Assembly (NCBI GenBank): GCA_965279295.1
Contig: CBDIHQ010000015.1
Source: Aquabacter sp965279295
GTDB taxonomy: Bacteria > Pseudomonadota > Alphaproteobacteria > Rhizobiales > Xanthobacteraceae
DNA: 64,000 nucleotides
Reading direction: 5' to 3' (one strand)
The notes under the pieces were generated by a model. The model was not told the DNA's origin. It did no database searches and saw only the letters and a list, made by a program, of their open reading frames with translations. Shown here piece by piece: positions 42,831 through 51,869 of this stretch. The number at the start of each line of letters is the position of its first letter. Position 1 is the stretch's first letter. A program made the position numbers and the translations under genes.

Positions 42831-43994
42831 ATGCGCATCGTTGACGTTCGGGAGATCACCCAGCCGATCTCTTCGCCGATCCGCAACGCCTATATCGACT
42901 TCAGCAAGATGACGACCAGCCTTGTCGCGGTCGTCACCGACGTGGTGCGCGATGGGCGTCCGGTGATTGGCTATGGCTTCAATTCCAATGGGCGCTATGG
43001 CCAGGGTGGGCTGATCCGCGAGCGGTTTCGCGGCCGCATCCTGGAGGCCAAGCCCGAAAGCCTGCTGGACGATGCGCGCGACAACATCGATCCCGCCAAG
43101 GTCTGGGCCGCCATGATGATGAACGAGAAGCCGGGCGGGCACGGCGAGCGGTCGGTGGCCGTGGGGACCCTCGACATGGCGATCTGGGATGCGGTGGCGA
43201 AGATCGAGGGCAAGCCTTTGTTCCGCCTGCTGGCGGAGCGCCACGGGCGTGAGGTCGACCCGCGCGTCTTCGTCTATGCAGCTGGCGGCTACTATTATCC
43301 CGGCAAGGACAATTCCGCCCTGTGCGCGGAAATGCGCGGCTATCTCGACCGTGGCTACAACGTCGTGAAGATGAAGATCGGTGGGGCTTCCATCAGCGAG
43401 GATCGTGCGCGCATCGAGGCGGTTCTGGCCGAGATCGGCTCGCAGGCCCGCCTCGCGGTGGATGCCAACGGCCGCTTCGATCTGGAGACCGGCATCGCCT
43501 ATGCCAAGATGCTGCGGGACTATCCGCTGTTCTGGTACGAGGAAGTGGGCGACCCGCTAGACTACGCGCTTCAGGCCGCGCTCTCGGAATTTTATCCCGG
43601 CCCCATGGCGACCGGCGAGAACCTGTTCTCCCACCAGGACGCCCGGAACCTGCTGCGCTACGGTGGCATGCGACCGGACCGCGACTGGCTCCAGTTCGAC
43701 TGTGCTCTGTCGTATGGCCTGGTGGAATATCTGCGGACGCTCGATGTGCTGAAGCAGTTCGGCTGGTCGCCCTCACGCTGCATTCCCCATGGCGGGCACC
43801 AGATGTCGCTCATGATCGCGGCGGGCCTCGGCCTTGGCGGCAACGAGAGCTATCCCGACCTGTTCCAGCCCTATGGCGGTTTCCCGGATGGCGTGCGGGT
43901 AGCGGACGGCCATATCGTGCTGCCGGAACTGCCGGGCATTGGATTCGAGGGCAAGTCCGATCTGATCTCGGTCATGCGAGAGCTTGCCGCGTAA
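42831..43994 (+). CDS. tarD: D(-)-tartrate dehydratase-like enolase-superfamily protein
   Basis: A 387-residue mandelate racemase/enolase-superfamily member. The KxK base motif is at K180/K182 (VVKMKIGG), metal ligands are expected in VDANGRF and the following YEE and TGEN segments, and PHGGHQMSLMIAAGLGLGGNE carries the general-acid His. TarD of Bradyrhizobium (389 residues) turns D-tartrate into oxaloacetate and has the same layout. ATG 42831 has AGGAAGGGA upstream. A LysR gene is divergent. Another acid sugar cannot be excluded. Confidence 0.82.
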   Translation: MRIVDVREITQPISSPIRNAYIDFSKMTTSLVAVVTDVVRDGRPVIGYGFNSNGRYGQGGLIRERFRGRILEAKPESLLDDARDNIDPAKVWAAMMMNEKPGGHGERSVAVGTLDMAIWDAVAKIEGKPLFRLLAERHGREVDPRVFVYAAGGYYYPGKDNSALCAEMRGYLDRGYNVVKMKIGGASISEDRARIEAVLAEIGSQARLAVDANGRFDLETGIAYAKMLRDYPLFWYEEVGDPLDYALQAALSEFYPGPMATGENLFSHQDARNLLRYGGMRPDRDWLQFDCALSYGLVEYLRTLDVLKQFGWSPSRCIPHGGHQMSLMIAAGLGLGGNESYPDLFQPYGGFPDGVRVADGHIVLPELPGIGFEGKSDLISVMRELAA

Positions 43995-44004
43995 AGGGGA
44001 CACT

Positions 44005-44035
44005 CTTCCCCACAAGGGGCAAGGGCAAGGGGAAG
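44005..44035 (+). other. Hairpin after tarD-like gene
   Basis: CTTCCCC (44005-44011) pairs with GGGGAAG (44029-44035) around a purine-rich loop. No T run follows. It may slow transcription between tarD and edd. Confidence 0.35.
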
Positions 44036-44195
44036 GGGAAGGGGGCAAAGAGTGCGTGCGGGAAGGTGACATCGCCCTTATGTCCCGCAGGGCTTGCAAC
44101 GCCGCCCTTTCGATTGGCGCGACGCGCCCCACATGACAGACTTGAATCCTTTCAGGTTTGCCCCCCGCGGGCGAACGGCCGAAGCGGAGGTCTGC

Positions 44196-46037
44196 ATGGG
44201 CACGGTTGGCAGCTTGAACGCGAGGATCGGCGACGTCACAGAGCGCATCGTCCGGCGCAGCCGACCCAAGCGCGAGCGATATCTGGGGCGGATCGATGCT
44301 GCGGTCGAGGCGGCGCCGCCCCGCCAGCGCCTCGGCTGTGCCAACCAGGCCCATGGGTTCGCCGCATGCGGTCCGACCGACAAGGCGCGGTTGCGTGGTG
44401 AGGACACGCCCAACATCGGCATTGTCACCGCCTATAACGACATGCTTTCAGCCCACCAGCCTTATGAGCGTTTTCCCGAACTGATCCGCGATGCGGCGCG
44501 CGAGGCCGGCGGCACGGCGCAGGTGGCGGGCGGGGTGCCGGCCATGTGCGACGGTGTCACCCAGGGCGAGGCGGGGATGGAACTGTCCCTGTTCTCGCGT
44601 GATGTCATCGCCCTTTCCACCGCCGTCGCGTTGTCCCACCAGACCTTCGATGCGGCGGTGTTCCTCGGTATCTGCGACAAAATCGTGCCGGGACTGGTGA
44701 TTGGTGCGCTGTCATTCGGCCATCTGCCGGCTGTGTTCATCCCGAGCGGGCCGATGACCTCGGGCCTGCCGAACGACGAGAAGTCGCGTATCCGCCAGCT
44801 CTATGCGGAAGGCAAGATCGACCGGGCGGCGCTGCTGGAATCCGAGTCCCAGTCCTATCACGGCCCGGGCACCTGCACCTTCTACGGCACCGCCAACACC
44901 AATCAGATGATGATGGAGATCATGGGCCTTCATCTGCCCGGCGCCTCTTTCGTCAATCCCAACACGCCGCTGCGCGATGCGCTCACCCGCGCCGCTGCCA
45001 AACGCGCGCTGGCCATCACCGCGCTGGGCAATGATTTTACGCCCGTCGGTCGGATGCTCGATGAGAAGGTGTTTGTGAACGCGGTGGTCGGGCTACATGC
45101 CACCGGCGGGTCCACCAACCACACGCTCCACCTCGTCGCCATGGCGGCGGCGGCGGGCATCAGCCTGACCTGGGACGACTTTTCCGACCTCGCCGACGTG
45201 GTGCCGCTGCTGGCGCGGGTCTATCCCAATGGCAAGGCCGACGTGAACCATTTCCACGCCGCTGGCGGCATGGGGTTCGTGATCGGCGAACTGCTTGGTG
45301 CGGGCCTGCTCCATCAAGATGTGCGCACGGTCTGGGGAACCGGACTCGACGGCTATGTGGCCGAGCCGGGCCTGGGCGAGAACGACGCGCTTGTGTGGCG
45401 CGACGCTGCGGCTGCTAGCGGCAACACCGAGATCCTGCGCGGCGCGCAGACGCCGTTCCAGGCCACCGGCGGGCTGAAGGTGATGGGCGGCAATCTTGGC
45501 CGCGCCGTGGTGAAGACCTCGGCGGTGGCGGTCGAGCGCCATGTGCTGGAGGCGCCGGCGCGGGTGTTCCATTCCCAGGAGGCGTTCCAGGAGGCGTTCA
45601 AGGCCAAGGAACTGACCGGCGATTTCGTGGCGGTGGTGCGGTTCCAGGGGCCGGGTGCCAATGGCATGCCGGAACTCCACAAGCTCATGCCGCCGCTCGG
45701 CGTTCTACAGGATCGCGGGCAGAAAGTGGCGCTGGTTACCGACGGGCGAATGTCGGGCGCATCCGGCAAGGTTCTGTCTGCTATCCATGTCACGCCCGAG
45801 GCGGCGCGGGGCGGCGCCATCGCCAAGATCCGCGACGGCGACATGGTACGTGTGGACGCGGTTGCAGGTGAACTTGAGGTGCTGGTGGACCCGCTGGACT
45901 GGAACGCCCGTGCGCCCGCCGAAGCTGACCTCTCCGCCAACCACTTCGGCGTCGGCCGGGAACTGTTCCAGCCGTTTCGTGCGGCGGTGGGCGCGGCGGA
46001 CGCCGGCGGCACCATTTTCGCCGAAGCCTTCGCCTGA
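44196..46037 (+). CDS. edd: Phosphogluconate dehydratase (Entner-Doudoroff)
   Basis: A 613-residue IlvD/Edd-family dehydratase that turns 6-phosphogluconate into KDPG. The beginning VTERIVRRSRPKRERYLGRI and the run CANQAHGFAACGPTDK are characteristic of Edd, followed by GIVTAYNDMLSAHQPYERFP, GGVPAMCDGVTQG and the Fe-S region with Cys in FLGICDKIVPG. ATG 44196 is preceded by GGAGG; a longer frame upstream has no family match. eda and zwf are not in the window. Confidence 0.95.
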   Translation: MGTVGSLNARIGDVTERIVRRSRPKRERYLGRIDAAVEAAPPRQRLGCANQAHGFAACGPTDKARLRGEDTPNIGIVTAYNDMLSAHQPYERFPELIRDAAREAGGTAQVAGGVPAMCDGVTQGEAGMELSLFSRDVIALSTAVALSHQTFDAAVFLGICDKIVPGLVIGALSFGHLPAVFIPSGPMTSGLPNDEKSRIRQLYAEGKIDRAALLESESQSYHGPGTCTFYGTANTNQMMMEIMGLHLPGASFVNPNTPLRDALTRAAAKRALAITALGNDFTPVGRMLDEKVFVNAVVGLHATGGSTNHTLHLVAMAAAAGISLTWDDFSDLADVVPLLARVYPNGKADVNHFHAAGGMGFVIGELLGAGLLHQDVRTVWGTGLDGYVAEPGLGENDALVWRDAAAASGNTEILRGAQTPFQATGGLKVMGGNLGRAVVKTSAVAVERHVLEAPARVFHSQEAFQEAFKAKELTGDFVAVVRFQGPGANGMPELHKLMPPLGVLQDRGQKVALVTDGRMSGASGKVLSAIHVTPEAARGGAIAKIRDGDMVRVDAVAGELEVLVDPLDWNARAPAEADLSANHFGVGRELFQPFRAAVGAADAGGTIFAEAFA

Positions 46038-46101
46038 AGGTGGCGCTCCGGCGCGCCGCGCTCTATAGCGGCGGGTGGGGTACATCGTAAGGAAAGCTTA
46101 C

Positions 46102-47115
46102 ATGGCGGCGGATGCGGCGGTGGATGTGCAGCAAGTGGCGGCTCGGCCCGTCGAAATCGTGCCGGGATTGCTGCGCGTCCGCGTTCCTCTGCCATTTCCG
46201 CCGAGTGAGGTGAATGCCTGGCTGCTGTCGGATGCCAATGGGTGGACGCTGATCGATTCCGGTGTTGATGATGCCCCGACACGGGCGTTGTTCACCGATG
46301 TCCTGTCCGACCCCATGCTGGGCGGGGCAGGGATTTCCCGTCTGCTCGTCACCCATTTCCACCCTGACCATATCGGTCTCGCCGGCTGGCTGAATGCGCG
46401 CACCGGCGCCGGTATTGTCATGAGCCGGATCGAGTGGCTGCAAGCGCGCCTTATCCTCGCCGAGCCGCCGGGCGTCGCCTTGGCTGCGTTCCATGCGCAA
46501 TATCACTGGTGCGGGGCCCCCGAAGATTATCTCTCGCTGTTGAAAGAGCGGGGCCTGCTCTTTCACAAGTGGGTCGGGCCGCTGCCTTACGCCTATTCCT
46601 CGATCCGCGAGGGCGACGAACTGGAGATGGCGGGCACCCGGTGGCGCGTCATCACGGGGGAGGGGCACGCCCCGGAGATGGTCTGCCTGTACAGCGCGGA
46701 GCGGGGCATCCTGATCGCCGCCGACCAGATCCTAGGCCGGATCACCCCCCATATCGGCCTGCACCCCGCGGATCGCACGGCTGACCCACTGGGGGATTTC
46801 CTGCGGTGCCTCTCCAAGTTCGAGGGACTGCCCGAGGATACACTGGTGCTGCCCTCCCATGGCGAACCGTTCGTGGGCCTCGACGCGCGGATCGCTGGAT
46901 TGCGCGCGCACCATGAGGAGCGGCTGGGACGCCTGATGGCTTATTGCGACACCCCTCGCACGGTGATGGACACCACCAGCGTCCTGTTCCGCACCCTCGC
47001 GCCGGAGCAGATCGGCTTTGCGCTGAGCGAGGCCCTGGCCCATCTGCGCCATCTGGTGGTGCGCGGAGAGGTGGTGGAGATGGCTGGCGCGGTCTGCCGT
47101 TTCGTCCGGCGTTGA
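46102..47115 (+). CDS. Metallo-beta-lactamase-fold hydrolase
   Basis: A 337-residue protein. The metal motif H85-F-H87-P-D89-H90 is intact, with later GEGHAPE and PSHGEPF supplying further His ligands, and a C-terminal winged-helix-like extension. The ATG at 46102 follows AAGGAA. Such proteins hydrolyse thioesters, lactones or similar bonds; glyoxalase II-like and LACTB2-like proteins share this length. It lies 64 bases after edd on the same strand but has no obvious link to that pathway. Confidence 0.88.
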   Translation: MAADAAVDVQQVAARPVEIVPGLLRVRVPLPFPPSEVNAWLLSDANGWTLIDSGVDDAPTRALFTDVLSDPMLGGAGISRLLVTHFHPDHIGLAGWLNARTGAGIVMSRIEWLQARLILAEPPGVALAAFHAQYHWCGAPEDYLSLLKERGLLFHKWVGPLPYAYSSIREGDELEMAGTRWRVITGEGHAPEMVCLYSAERGILIAADQILGRITPHIGLHPADRTADPLGDFLRCLSKFEGLPEDTLVLPSHGEPFVGLDARIAGLRAHHEERLGRLMAYCDTPRTVMDTTSVLFRTLAPEQIGFALSEALAHLRHLVVRGEVVEMAGAVCRFVRR

Positions 47116-47215
47116 GATTATTTTCGCCGGATGGAACTTCGCGCAAAAGAAGTGTGGAACGTTTCTATCTCCACATAGTTGCGTCTCTATAACAATAACA
47201 ATCCAGAGGCGCCCC

Positions 47216-47404
47216 ATGCACACTTATGACACCCACGAAGACCATGTCCGCGTTCTGATTGCCGGACTGTCTGCTGATGATGTTTCAAGGAGCAAAAGCC
47301 TTTGCGATAAAGCCATCCTCATGGCGCGCGAACTCGATCGCCATGACGCCACGATGGCTGGCTTATACGCGCGGTGCGATCTTCGCGGCATCCCGCGGCA
47401 GTAG
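47216..47404 (+). CDS. Small hypothetical protein (62 residues)
   Basis: A short charged protein (MHTYDTHEDHVRVLIAGL start) with no recognised family. AGAGG stands seven bases before the ATG, and an AT-rich stretch ahead includes a TGTGGA...TCCACA inverted repeat (47153-47175) that could belong to a promoter. No membrane segment. The codon pattern is compatible with a gene, but it may be spurious. Confidence 0.45.
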   Translation: MHTYDTHEDHVRVLIAGLSADDVSRSKSLCDKAILMARELDRHDATMAGLYARCDLRGIPRQ

Positions 47405-47567
47405 ATCCTAAGGAAAGCCCGGGACGGCGCTCCGGCCCCAGGGTCACCCGCGCGCTCGCGCCGCATCCACGGGGTGGGTCGACGCGAAATGAAGGCGGGG
47501 ACATTGCGCGCAAGCCTGATATAGGACGGCGTCAAGCCTTGGCCCGCAGCGTGGAGCGGCCTTTCGC

Positions 47568-48494
47568 GTGACGATCTACCTGCCCATCGCTGAGCTTCCG
47601 GTTGCCATATTCACCATCTTCGCGATGGGTCTCGCGGTCGGCTTCATCTCCGGCATGTTCGGGGTAGGTGGCGGCTTTCTGATGACCCCGCTGCTGATCT
47701 TCACCGGCGTGCCTGCGGCTGTCGCCGTGGCCAGCGTTTCCGCGCATATGGCGGCTTCGTCTTTTTCCGGCGCGCTATCCTATCTCCGCAAGGGGCTGAT
47801 CGATCTGCCGCTGGCCGGTTTCCTGCTATCGGGAGGCATCGCCGGCACCGGGCTTGGCGTCGCCGCCTTCGCGCTGATGCGGGCCTATGGGCAAGTCGAT
47901 CTTGTGATCGGTGTTTCCTACGTCATCCTGCTGGGCGGTGTGGGCAGCCTGATGCTGGTGGAAAGCGTGCGGGCCATCCTGCGCACCAGGCGCGGGCGAG
48001 CGGCGGAAATTCGCCGTCCGGGCACTCACGGATGGTTTCTGCGCCTGCCGTGGAAAATCCGCTTCCGGCGCTCGCGCATCTATGTGTCCATCATTCCCGT
48101 GGTGGTGCTGGGCCTGGGCATCGGTTTTCTCGGCGCGGTACTGGGCGTGGGCGGCGGCTTCCTGCTGGTACCCGCGTTGATCTATCTGCTGCGCGTGCCG
48201 ACCCAGATGTCGGTGGGCACCGCCCTGGTTCTCACGCTCGTCACTATGACGGTCGCAACCGTGCTGCATGCGGCGGTGAATGGAACCGTGGATGCGGTTC
48301 TGGCGCTCATCCTGATGATTGGCGGCACCATCGGGGCGCAATTCGGAGCGCGGGCGGGGCAGCGCCTGAAGGCGGAATATCTGCGTCTGTTGCTCGCCAT
48401 GCTGGTGCTCGCCGTGGGGCTGAGGGTCGGGTACGACCTCGTGCGGCCTCCGGCCGATCCATTCGTGGTCACGCTACGCGAGGGGCGCCCATGA
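47568..48494 (+). CDS. TauE/SafE-family sulfite/anion exporter
   Basis: A 308-residue membrane protein with two repeats of the family motif: GFISGMFGVGGGFLMTPLL and GFLGAVLGVGGGFLLVPAL. About eight helices. The family carries sulfite, sulfoacetate or other organosulfur anions out of the cell. A GTG start at 47568. The stop overlaps the next gene (ATGA), a pairing that recurs in rhizobia with TIGR02186-type proteins. Confidence 0.9.
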   Translation: MTIYLPIAELPVAIFTIFAMGLAVGFISGMFGVGGGFLMTPLLIFTGVPAAVAVASVSAHMAASSFSGALSYLRKGLIDLPLAGFLLSGGIAGTGLGVAAFALMRAYGQVDLVIGVSYVILLGGVGSLMLVESVRAILRTRRGRAAEIRRPGTHGWFLRLPWKIRFRRSRIYVSIIPVVVLGLGIGFLGAVLGVGGGFLLVPALIYLLRVPTQMSVGTALVLTLVTMTVATVLHAAVNGTVDAVLALILMIGGTIGAQFGARAGQRLKAEYLRLLLAMLVLAVGLRVGYDLVRPPADPFVVTLREGRP

Positions 48495-49264
48495 TCCGCG
48501 CCCTGTTTCACCTTTTCTGCCTTCTGGCTTTGGCATTCCCCGTGAGCATGGCGCGGGCGGAACGGCTCGTGCTTTCGGTCTCCCAGCCGGAGGTGTTGAT
48601 CTCCTCCAATTTCACCGGTGCCGATCTCGTCCTGTTCGGTGTGGTGGAGGAGCAGGACCCCGCGCACAGGCCCGATTATGATTTCGCAGTGACGGTGCGC
48701 GGCCCGCAGCAGACTTTCATCACCTGGCGCAAATCGCGGGTGCTGGGCATTTATGTGAACACCGATAGCCGCACCTTCGTGGATTCTCCGGCCGTGCTCG
48801 CAGTTGCGACCAACCGGCCTGCCGAGGAGATCGCACCGCCGGATGTCCTGCGGCGCGAGCAGATCGGCCTTGCCCGCAACATCTTTCTCCAACGCATCGG
48901 TCCAGATTATGCGGATGTCGTTCCGGACGACCCCTTCCGTCTGGCCTTCCTGCGCATCAAGAAGGCTGTTGGGCTCTATTCGGACGAGCAGAATGGGGTC
49001 CATCTGCTCTCCCCTTCTGTGTTCCGCACCACGTTCCGCATCCCCGCGAACGCGCCGGTCGGAAGCTACGAGGTGGCGGTCAAGGTGTTCGAGCAGGGTC
49101 ATCTCCTGGCCAGCGCGCAAAGTTCGGTGGTGGTGCGCAAGGACGGCTATGCCCAGAAATTGGCAAACTTTTCAGAGCAGCACGGGTGGCTCTACGGCTT
49201 GAGCGTTGCCATGGGTGCGCTGTTTGTCGGATTTGGAGCAAATCTGTTGTTCCGCAAAGATTAG
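48491..49264 (+). CDS. TIGR02186-type membrane-anchored protein
   Basis: A 257-residue protein with an N-terminal signal (ALFHLFCLLALAFPVSMARA), an extracytoplasmic domain beginning RLVLSVSQPEVLISSNFTGADL, and a C-terminal helix (GLSVAMGALFVGFGANLLF). I recognise the pattern of the conserved hypothetical family TIGR02186, which is regularly next to TauE/SafE exporters. The domain looks like an all-beta periplasmic module. It may assist or regulate the exporter; function unknown. Confidence 0.82.
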   Translation: MIRALFHLFCLLALAFPVSMARAERLVLSVSQPEVLISSNFTGADLVLFGVVEEQDPAHRPDYDFAVTVRGPQQTFITWRKSRVLGIYVNTDSRTFVDSPAVLAVATNRPAEEIAPPDVLRREQIGLARNIFLQRIGPDYADVVPDDPFRLAFLRIKKAVGLYSDEQNGVHLLSPSVFRTTFRIPANAPVGSYEVAVKVFEQGHLLASAQSSVVVRKDGYAQKLANFSEQHGWLYGLSVAMGALFVGFGANLLFRKD

Positions 49265-49579
49265 TTTGGCCGACTGACCATCCGTCTACCGTACAGCAAT
49301 GTATTTTAGACACACGCGCGTCAAAAGCTTCTTGTGCCCTGATCTTGGATCCAAAATGGGGCAAAGTGGATTGCGTTTGCCAATATGCGCAAGTAACACC
49401 TCGACGATGCATCCCGCGTCTTAGGGCGTGGATGTGGTCTTCCGGGCACCAAGCCCTGACCGGTGCCCGGTGGAGGCGGGGCGGCGCCGTCAAAGCGTCG
49501 TCCCGCGTTCCCTCTCCCTTTCTGTAGGCAGAGGCATCCAATCTGAGTTATGTCTCCGGCTTCTCGCTGCGGAGGACCC
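49265..49579. other. Intergenic stretch, nothing recognised
   Basis: These 315 bases hold no supported gene. The middle is less GC-rich than the surroundings. The right end should hold the promoter of the enoyl-CoA hydratase gene; no operator or hairpin of note was seen. Confidence 0.5.
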
Positions 49580-50365
49580 ATGGCTTCCGGTGAAGTTTCT
49601 GTGACCATCGAGGGCGGCATCGCCCGCCTCGTGCTGTCGAATCCCGAGCGTCGCAACGCCATTTCCAGCGGCATGTGGCAGGCGCTCTCGGCGTTTGCCT
49701 CAGACGCCGCGAACCGCACCGATGTGCGGGTGGCGCTGATCCGGGGGGAGGGCACGCTGGCCTTCTCCGGCGGTGCCGACATCTCCGATTTCGGTGCAGC
49801 GCGCTCGGATGCCTCCGGGGCGCAAACCTATGACGAATTGGTGGAAGGCGCGTGCGCCGCGATCGAGGGGCTCAGTTTCCCAGTGGTTGCGCTGCTGCAC
49901 GGCGCATGCGTGGGTGCCGGTGCGGCGCTTGCCGCCTGCTGCGATATCCGTGTCGCGGCAGAGGGCACTTTCCTTGCCATCCCCGCCGCGCGCCTGGGCC
50001 TTGGCTACGATCCGCGCGGGATTTCCCGGCTGGTGCGTGCCTATGGCGGCCATGCGGTGCGCCAATTGTTCTTCACGGCCGAGCGGCTGACGGCGCGACG
50101 CGCCTTCGAGATGGGTGCGATCGACCATCTGGCGGCGGCGGACGAGGCCGATGCACTGGCGGATAAGATCGCCGCGCGCATCGCCGAGAATGCGCCGTTG
50201 ACGCTTCGCGCGGCGAAACTCTCGATCCGCGCAGCCGAGGGTGTCGGCGGCGGCATTTTGACCGAGGCGCGGCACCAGACCGCGCTGGCCAATGCCAGCG
50301 CGGATTATCGCGAAGGCCGGCTGGCGTTCGCGGAGAAGCGTGCACCGCGTTTCAGCGGAAGCTGA
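49580..50365 (+). CDS. Enoyl-CoA hydratase/isomerase-family protein
   Basis: A 261-residue crotonase-family protein. The oxyanion-hole motifs are AFSGGADISDF and HGACVGAGAALAACCD. The later Glu expected for hydratase catalysis is replaced by a YDPRGISRLVRAYG stretch, so hydratase activity is not certain. ATG 49580 follows GGAGG. No beta-oxidation genes are next to it. Confidence 0.87.
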   Translation: MASGEVSVTIEGGIARLVLSNPERRNAISSGMWQALSAFASDAANRTDVRVALIRGEGTLAFSGGADISDFGAARSDASGAQTYDELVEGACAAIEGLSFPVVALLHGACVGAGAALAACCDIRVAAEGTFLAIPAARLGLGYDPRGISRLVRAYGGHAVRQLFFTAERLTARRAFEMGAIDHLAAADEADALADKIAARIAENAPLTLRAAKLSIRAAEGVGGGILTEARHQTALANASADYREGRLAFAEKRAPRFSGS

Positions 50366-50435
50366 GCCGGTTTCTAAATCCCGTTCTCCAGGCGTTGCGT
50401 CGGCGCGAGGTCCCGAATAAGGTCCGCGCCCGCGT

Positions 50436-50510
50436 TGGGGCGTAGCCAAGTGGTAAGGCAGGGGATTTTGATTCCCCCATCCCCAGGTTCGAATCCTGGC
50501 GCCCCAGCCA
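50436..50510 (+). tRNA. tRNA-Gln (anticodon TTG)
   Basis: A complete cloverleaf: acceptor arm TGGGGCG pairs with CGCCCCA, D-arm GCC-AAGTGGTAA-GGC, anticodon stem GGGGA/TCCCC with loop TTTTGAT (anticodon TTG at 50468-50470), and T-arm CCAGG-TTCGAAT-CCTGG. The CCA end (50508-50510) is encoded. It reads CAA and probably CAG glutamine codons. Confidence 0.97.
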
Positions 50511-50537
50511 ATCCGATATTCGCAGCCTGGAGCAGAC

Positions 50538-51470
50538 ATGGCCGAGGCGCTGGTGTTTCATTCCGGGGTCGATGCTATCGCCCCGTGGGTCGAGGCGCTG
50601 CGGCGCGAACTTCCCGAACTCGATATTCGCATTTCCCCGGATTTCGGCGCGGTCGAGGATGTCCGCTACGCAATGGTCTGGAAGCCGCCGATGGGCTTCT
50701 TCGCGCAATTTCCAAATCTCGCGCTGGTGACCAATCTCGGTGCGGGCGTGGACGCGCTGGTGGCACGCGATGATCTTCCCGCCGTGCCCATCACACGCAT
50801 TTCCGATCCGGATATGTCGCGCATGATGGCGTCGTTTGTGCTGATGGCGGTGCTTCGCCACGCACGCGATATTCCCACCTTCGAGCGCGCTCAGCGCGAG
50901 GGGCGCTGGCACTATGTGCACCCGCGCACATGCGATGAGATCTCGGTTGGCGTGCTGGGGCTTGGGGAGCTTGGCGCCACGGCGGCGCGGGAATTGGCCC
51001 GGCAAGGCTTCCAGGTGCGAGGCTGGTCGCGCACCCCCAAGAGCGTCGAAGGTGTGGACTGCGCGGCGGGGCTCGATGCCTTGCCCGGCTTCCTCGCCGG
51101 CTGTGAAATCCTGGTGGTGATGCTGCCGCTGACGCCGGAGACGCGTCACATACTGAATGCGGCCCGCCTCGCCATGCTGCCAAAGGGGGCGAAGCTCATC
51201 AATGTGGCGCGGGGTGCGATCATCGACGAGCCAGCACTGGTGGATGCGCTCCGCTCCGGACACATTGCCGAGGCAACGTTGGACGTGTTCGAGCAGGAGC
51301 CGTTGCCGTCGGCGAGTCCGCTATGGAGCATGGACAATGTGCTGGTGACGCCGCATCTGGCCTCGATCGCGATTCCCAAATCCGCCATTGCCCAGGTGGT
51401 CGCCAACATCCGTCGGGTGCGGGCGGGCGAGCCGGTGCTAAACCGGGTGGACCCCGGGCGCGGATATTGA
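50538..51470 (+). CDS. ghrA: Glyoxylate/hydroxypyruvate reductase A-like protein
   Basis: A 310-residue D-isomer-specific 2-hydroxyacid dehydrogenase. The NAD(P)-binding motif GVLGLGELGATAARELA is near residue 140, catalytic Arg in NVARGAIIDE, Glu in DVFEQEPLP and His in TPHLAS. The GhrA branch is shown by YAMVWKPPMG and LGAGVDAL in the N-terminal domain. It reduces glyoxylate and hydroxypyruvate in the cytosol. It starts 28 bases after the tRNA. Confidence 0.87.
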   Translation: MAEALVFHSGVDAIAPWVEALRRELPELDIRISPDFGAVEDVRYAMVWKPPMGFFAQFPNLALVTNLGAGVDALVARDDLPAVPITRISDPDMSRMMASFVLMAVLRHARDIPTFERAQREGRWHYVHPRTCDEISVGVLGLGELGATAARELARQGFQVRGWSRTPKSVEGVDCAAGLDALPGFLAGCEILVVMLPLTPETRHILNAARLAMLPKGAKLINVARGAIIDEPALVDALRSGHIAEATLDVFEQEPLPSASPLWSMDNVLVTPHLASIAIPKSAIAQVVANIRRVRAGEPVLNRVDPGRGY

Positions 51471-51535
51471 AGCTTCGCCACAAGTCGGCCAAATCGTCGC
51501 GTTAGAAACGCAGCGTGAACATTGGACGCGAGAGC

Positions 51536-51784
51536 ATGAACCGCTTTGTGAACACCTTCCGCACCGCTGCCCTCCTGGTTGGAGGCGGCATCGCCGCGGC
51601 GCTTTTGTTCGCGCTGCTCGGTAGCCTCCTTGTGGCGGTCGGAATTTTTGTGGCCGTCGCCATCGTGGCCGGTGGGCTGCATTTCCTGATCTTCGGCAAG
51701 GGCCGCGTCACGGTACGCCGCTCGCCGGGCGGCTATGAGATGATCGACATCACCCCGCCGCGCCCGCCCAGGCGTCCGCGCTGA
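51536..51784 (+). CDS. Small membrane protein of unknown function
   Basis: An 82-residue protein with one long or two short hydrophobic segments (TAALLVGGGIAAALLF, GSLLVAVGIFVAVAIVAGG) and a Pro/Arg-rich C-terminal tail. An in-frame GTG at 51515 would add seven residues. No family recognised. Confidence 0.65.
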   Translation: MNRFVNTFRTAALLVGGGIAAALLFALLGSLLVAVGIFVAVAIVAGGLHFLIFGKGRVTVRRSPGGYEMIDITPPRPPRRPR

Positions 51785-51869
51785 GGCTCCAAGCAAACGC
51801 CGGCTGTGGACTGGCGCCCGTGCGGGCGGATGCTTAGCTGTGGGGCATCACGGTTGAAGGAGAGCGCCG

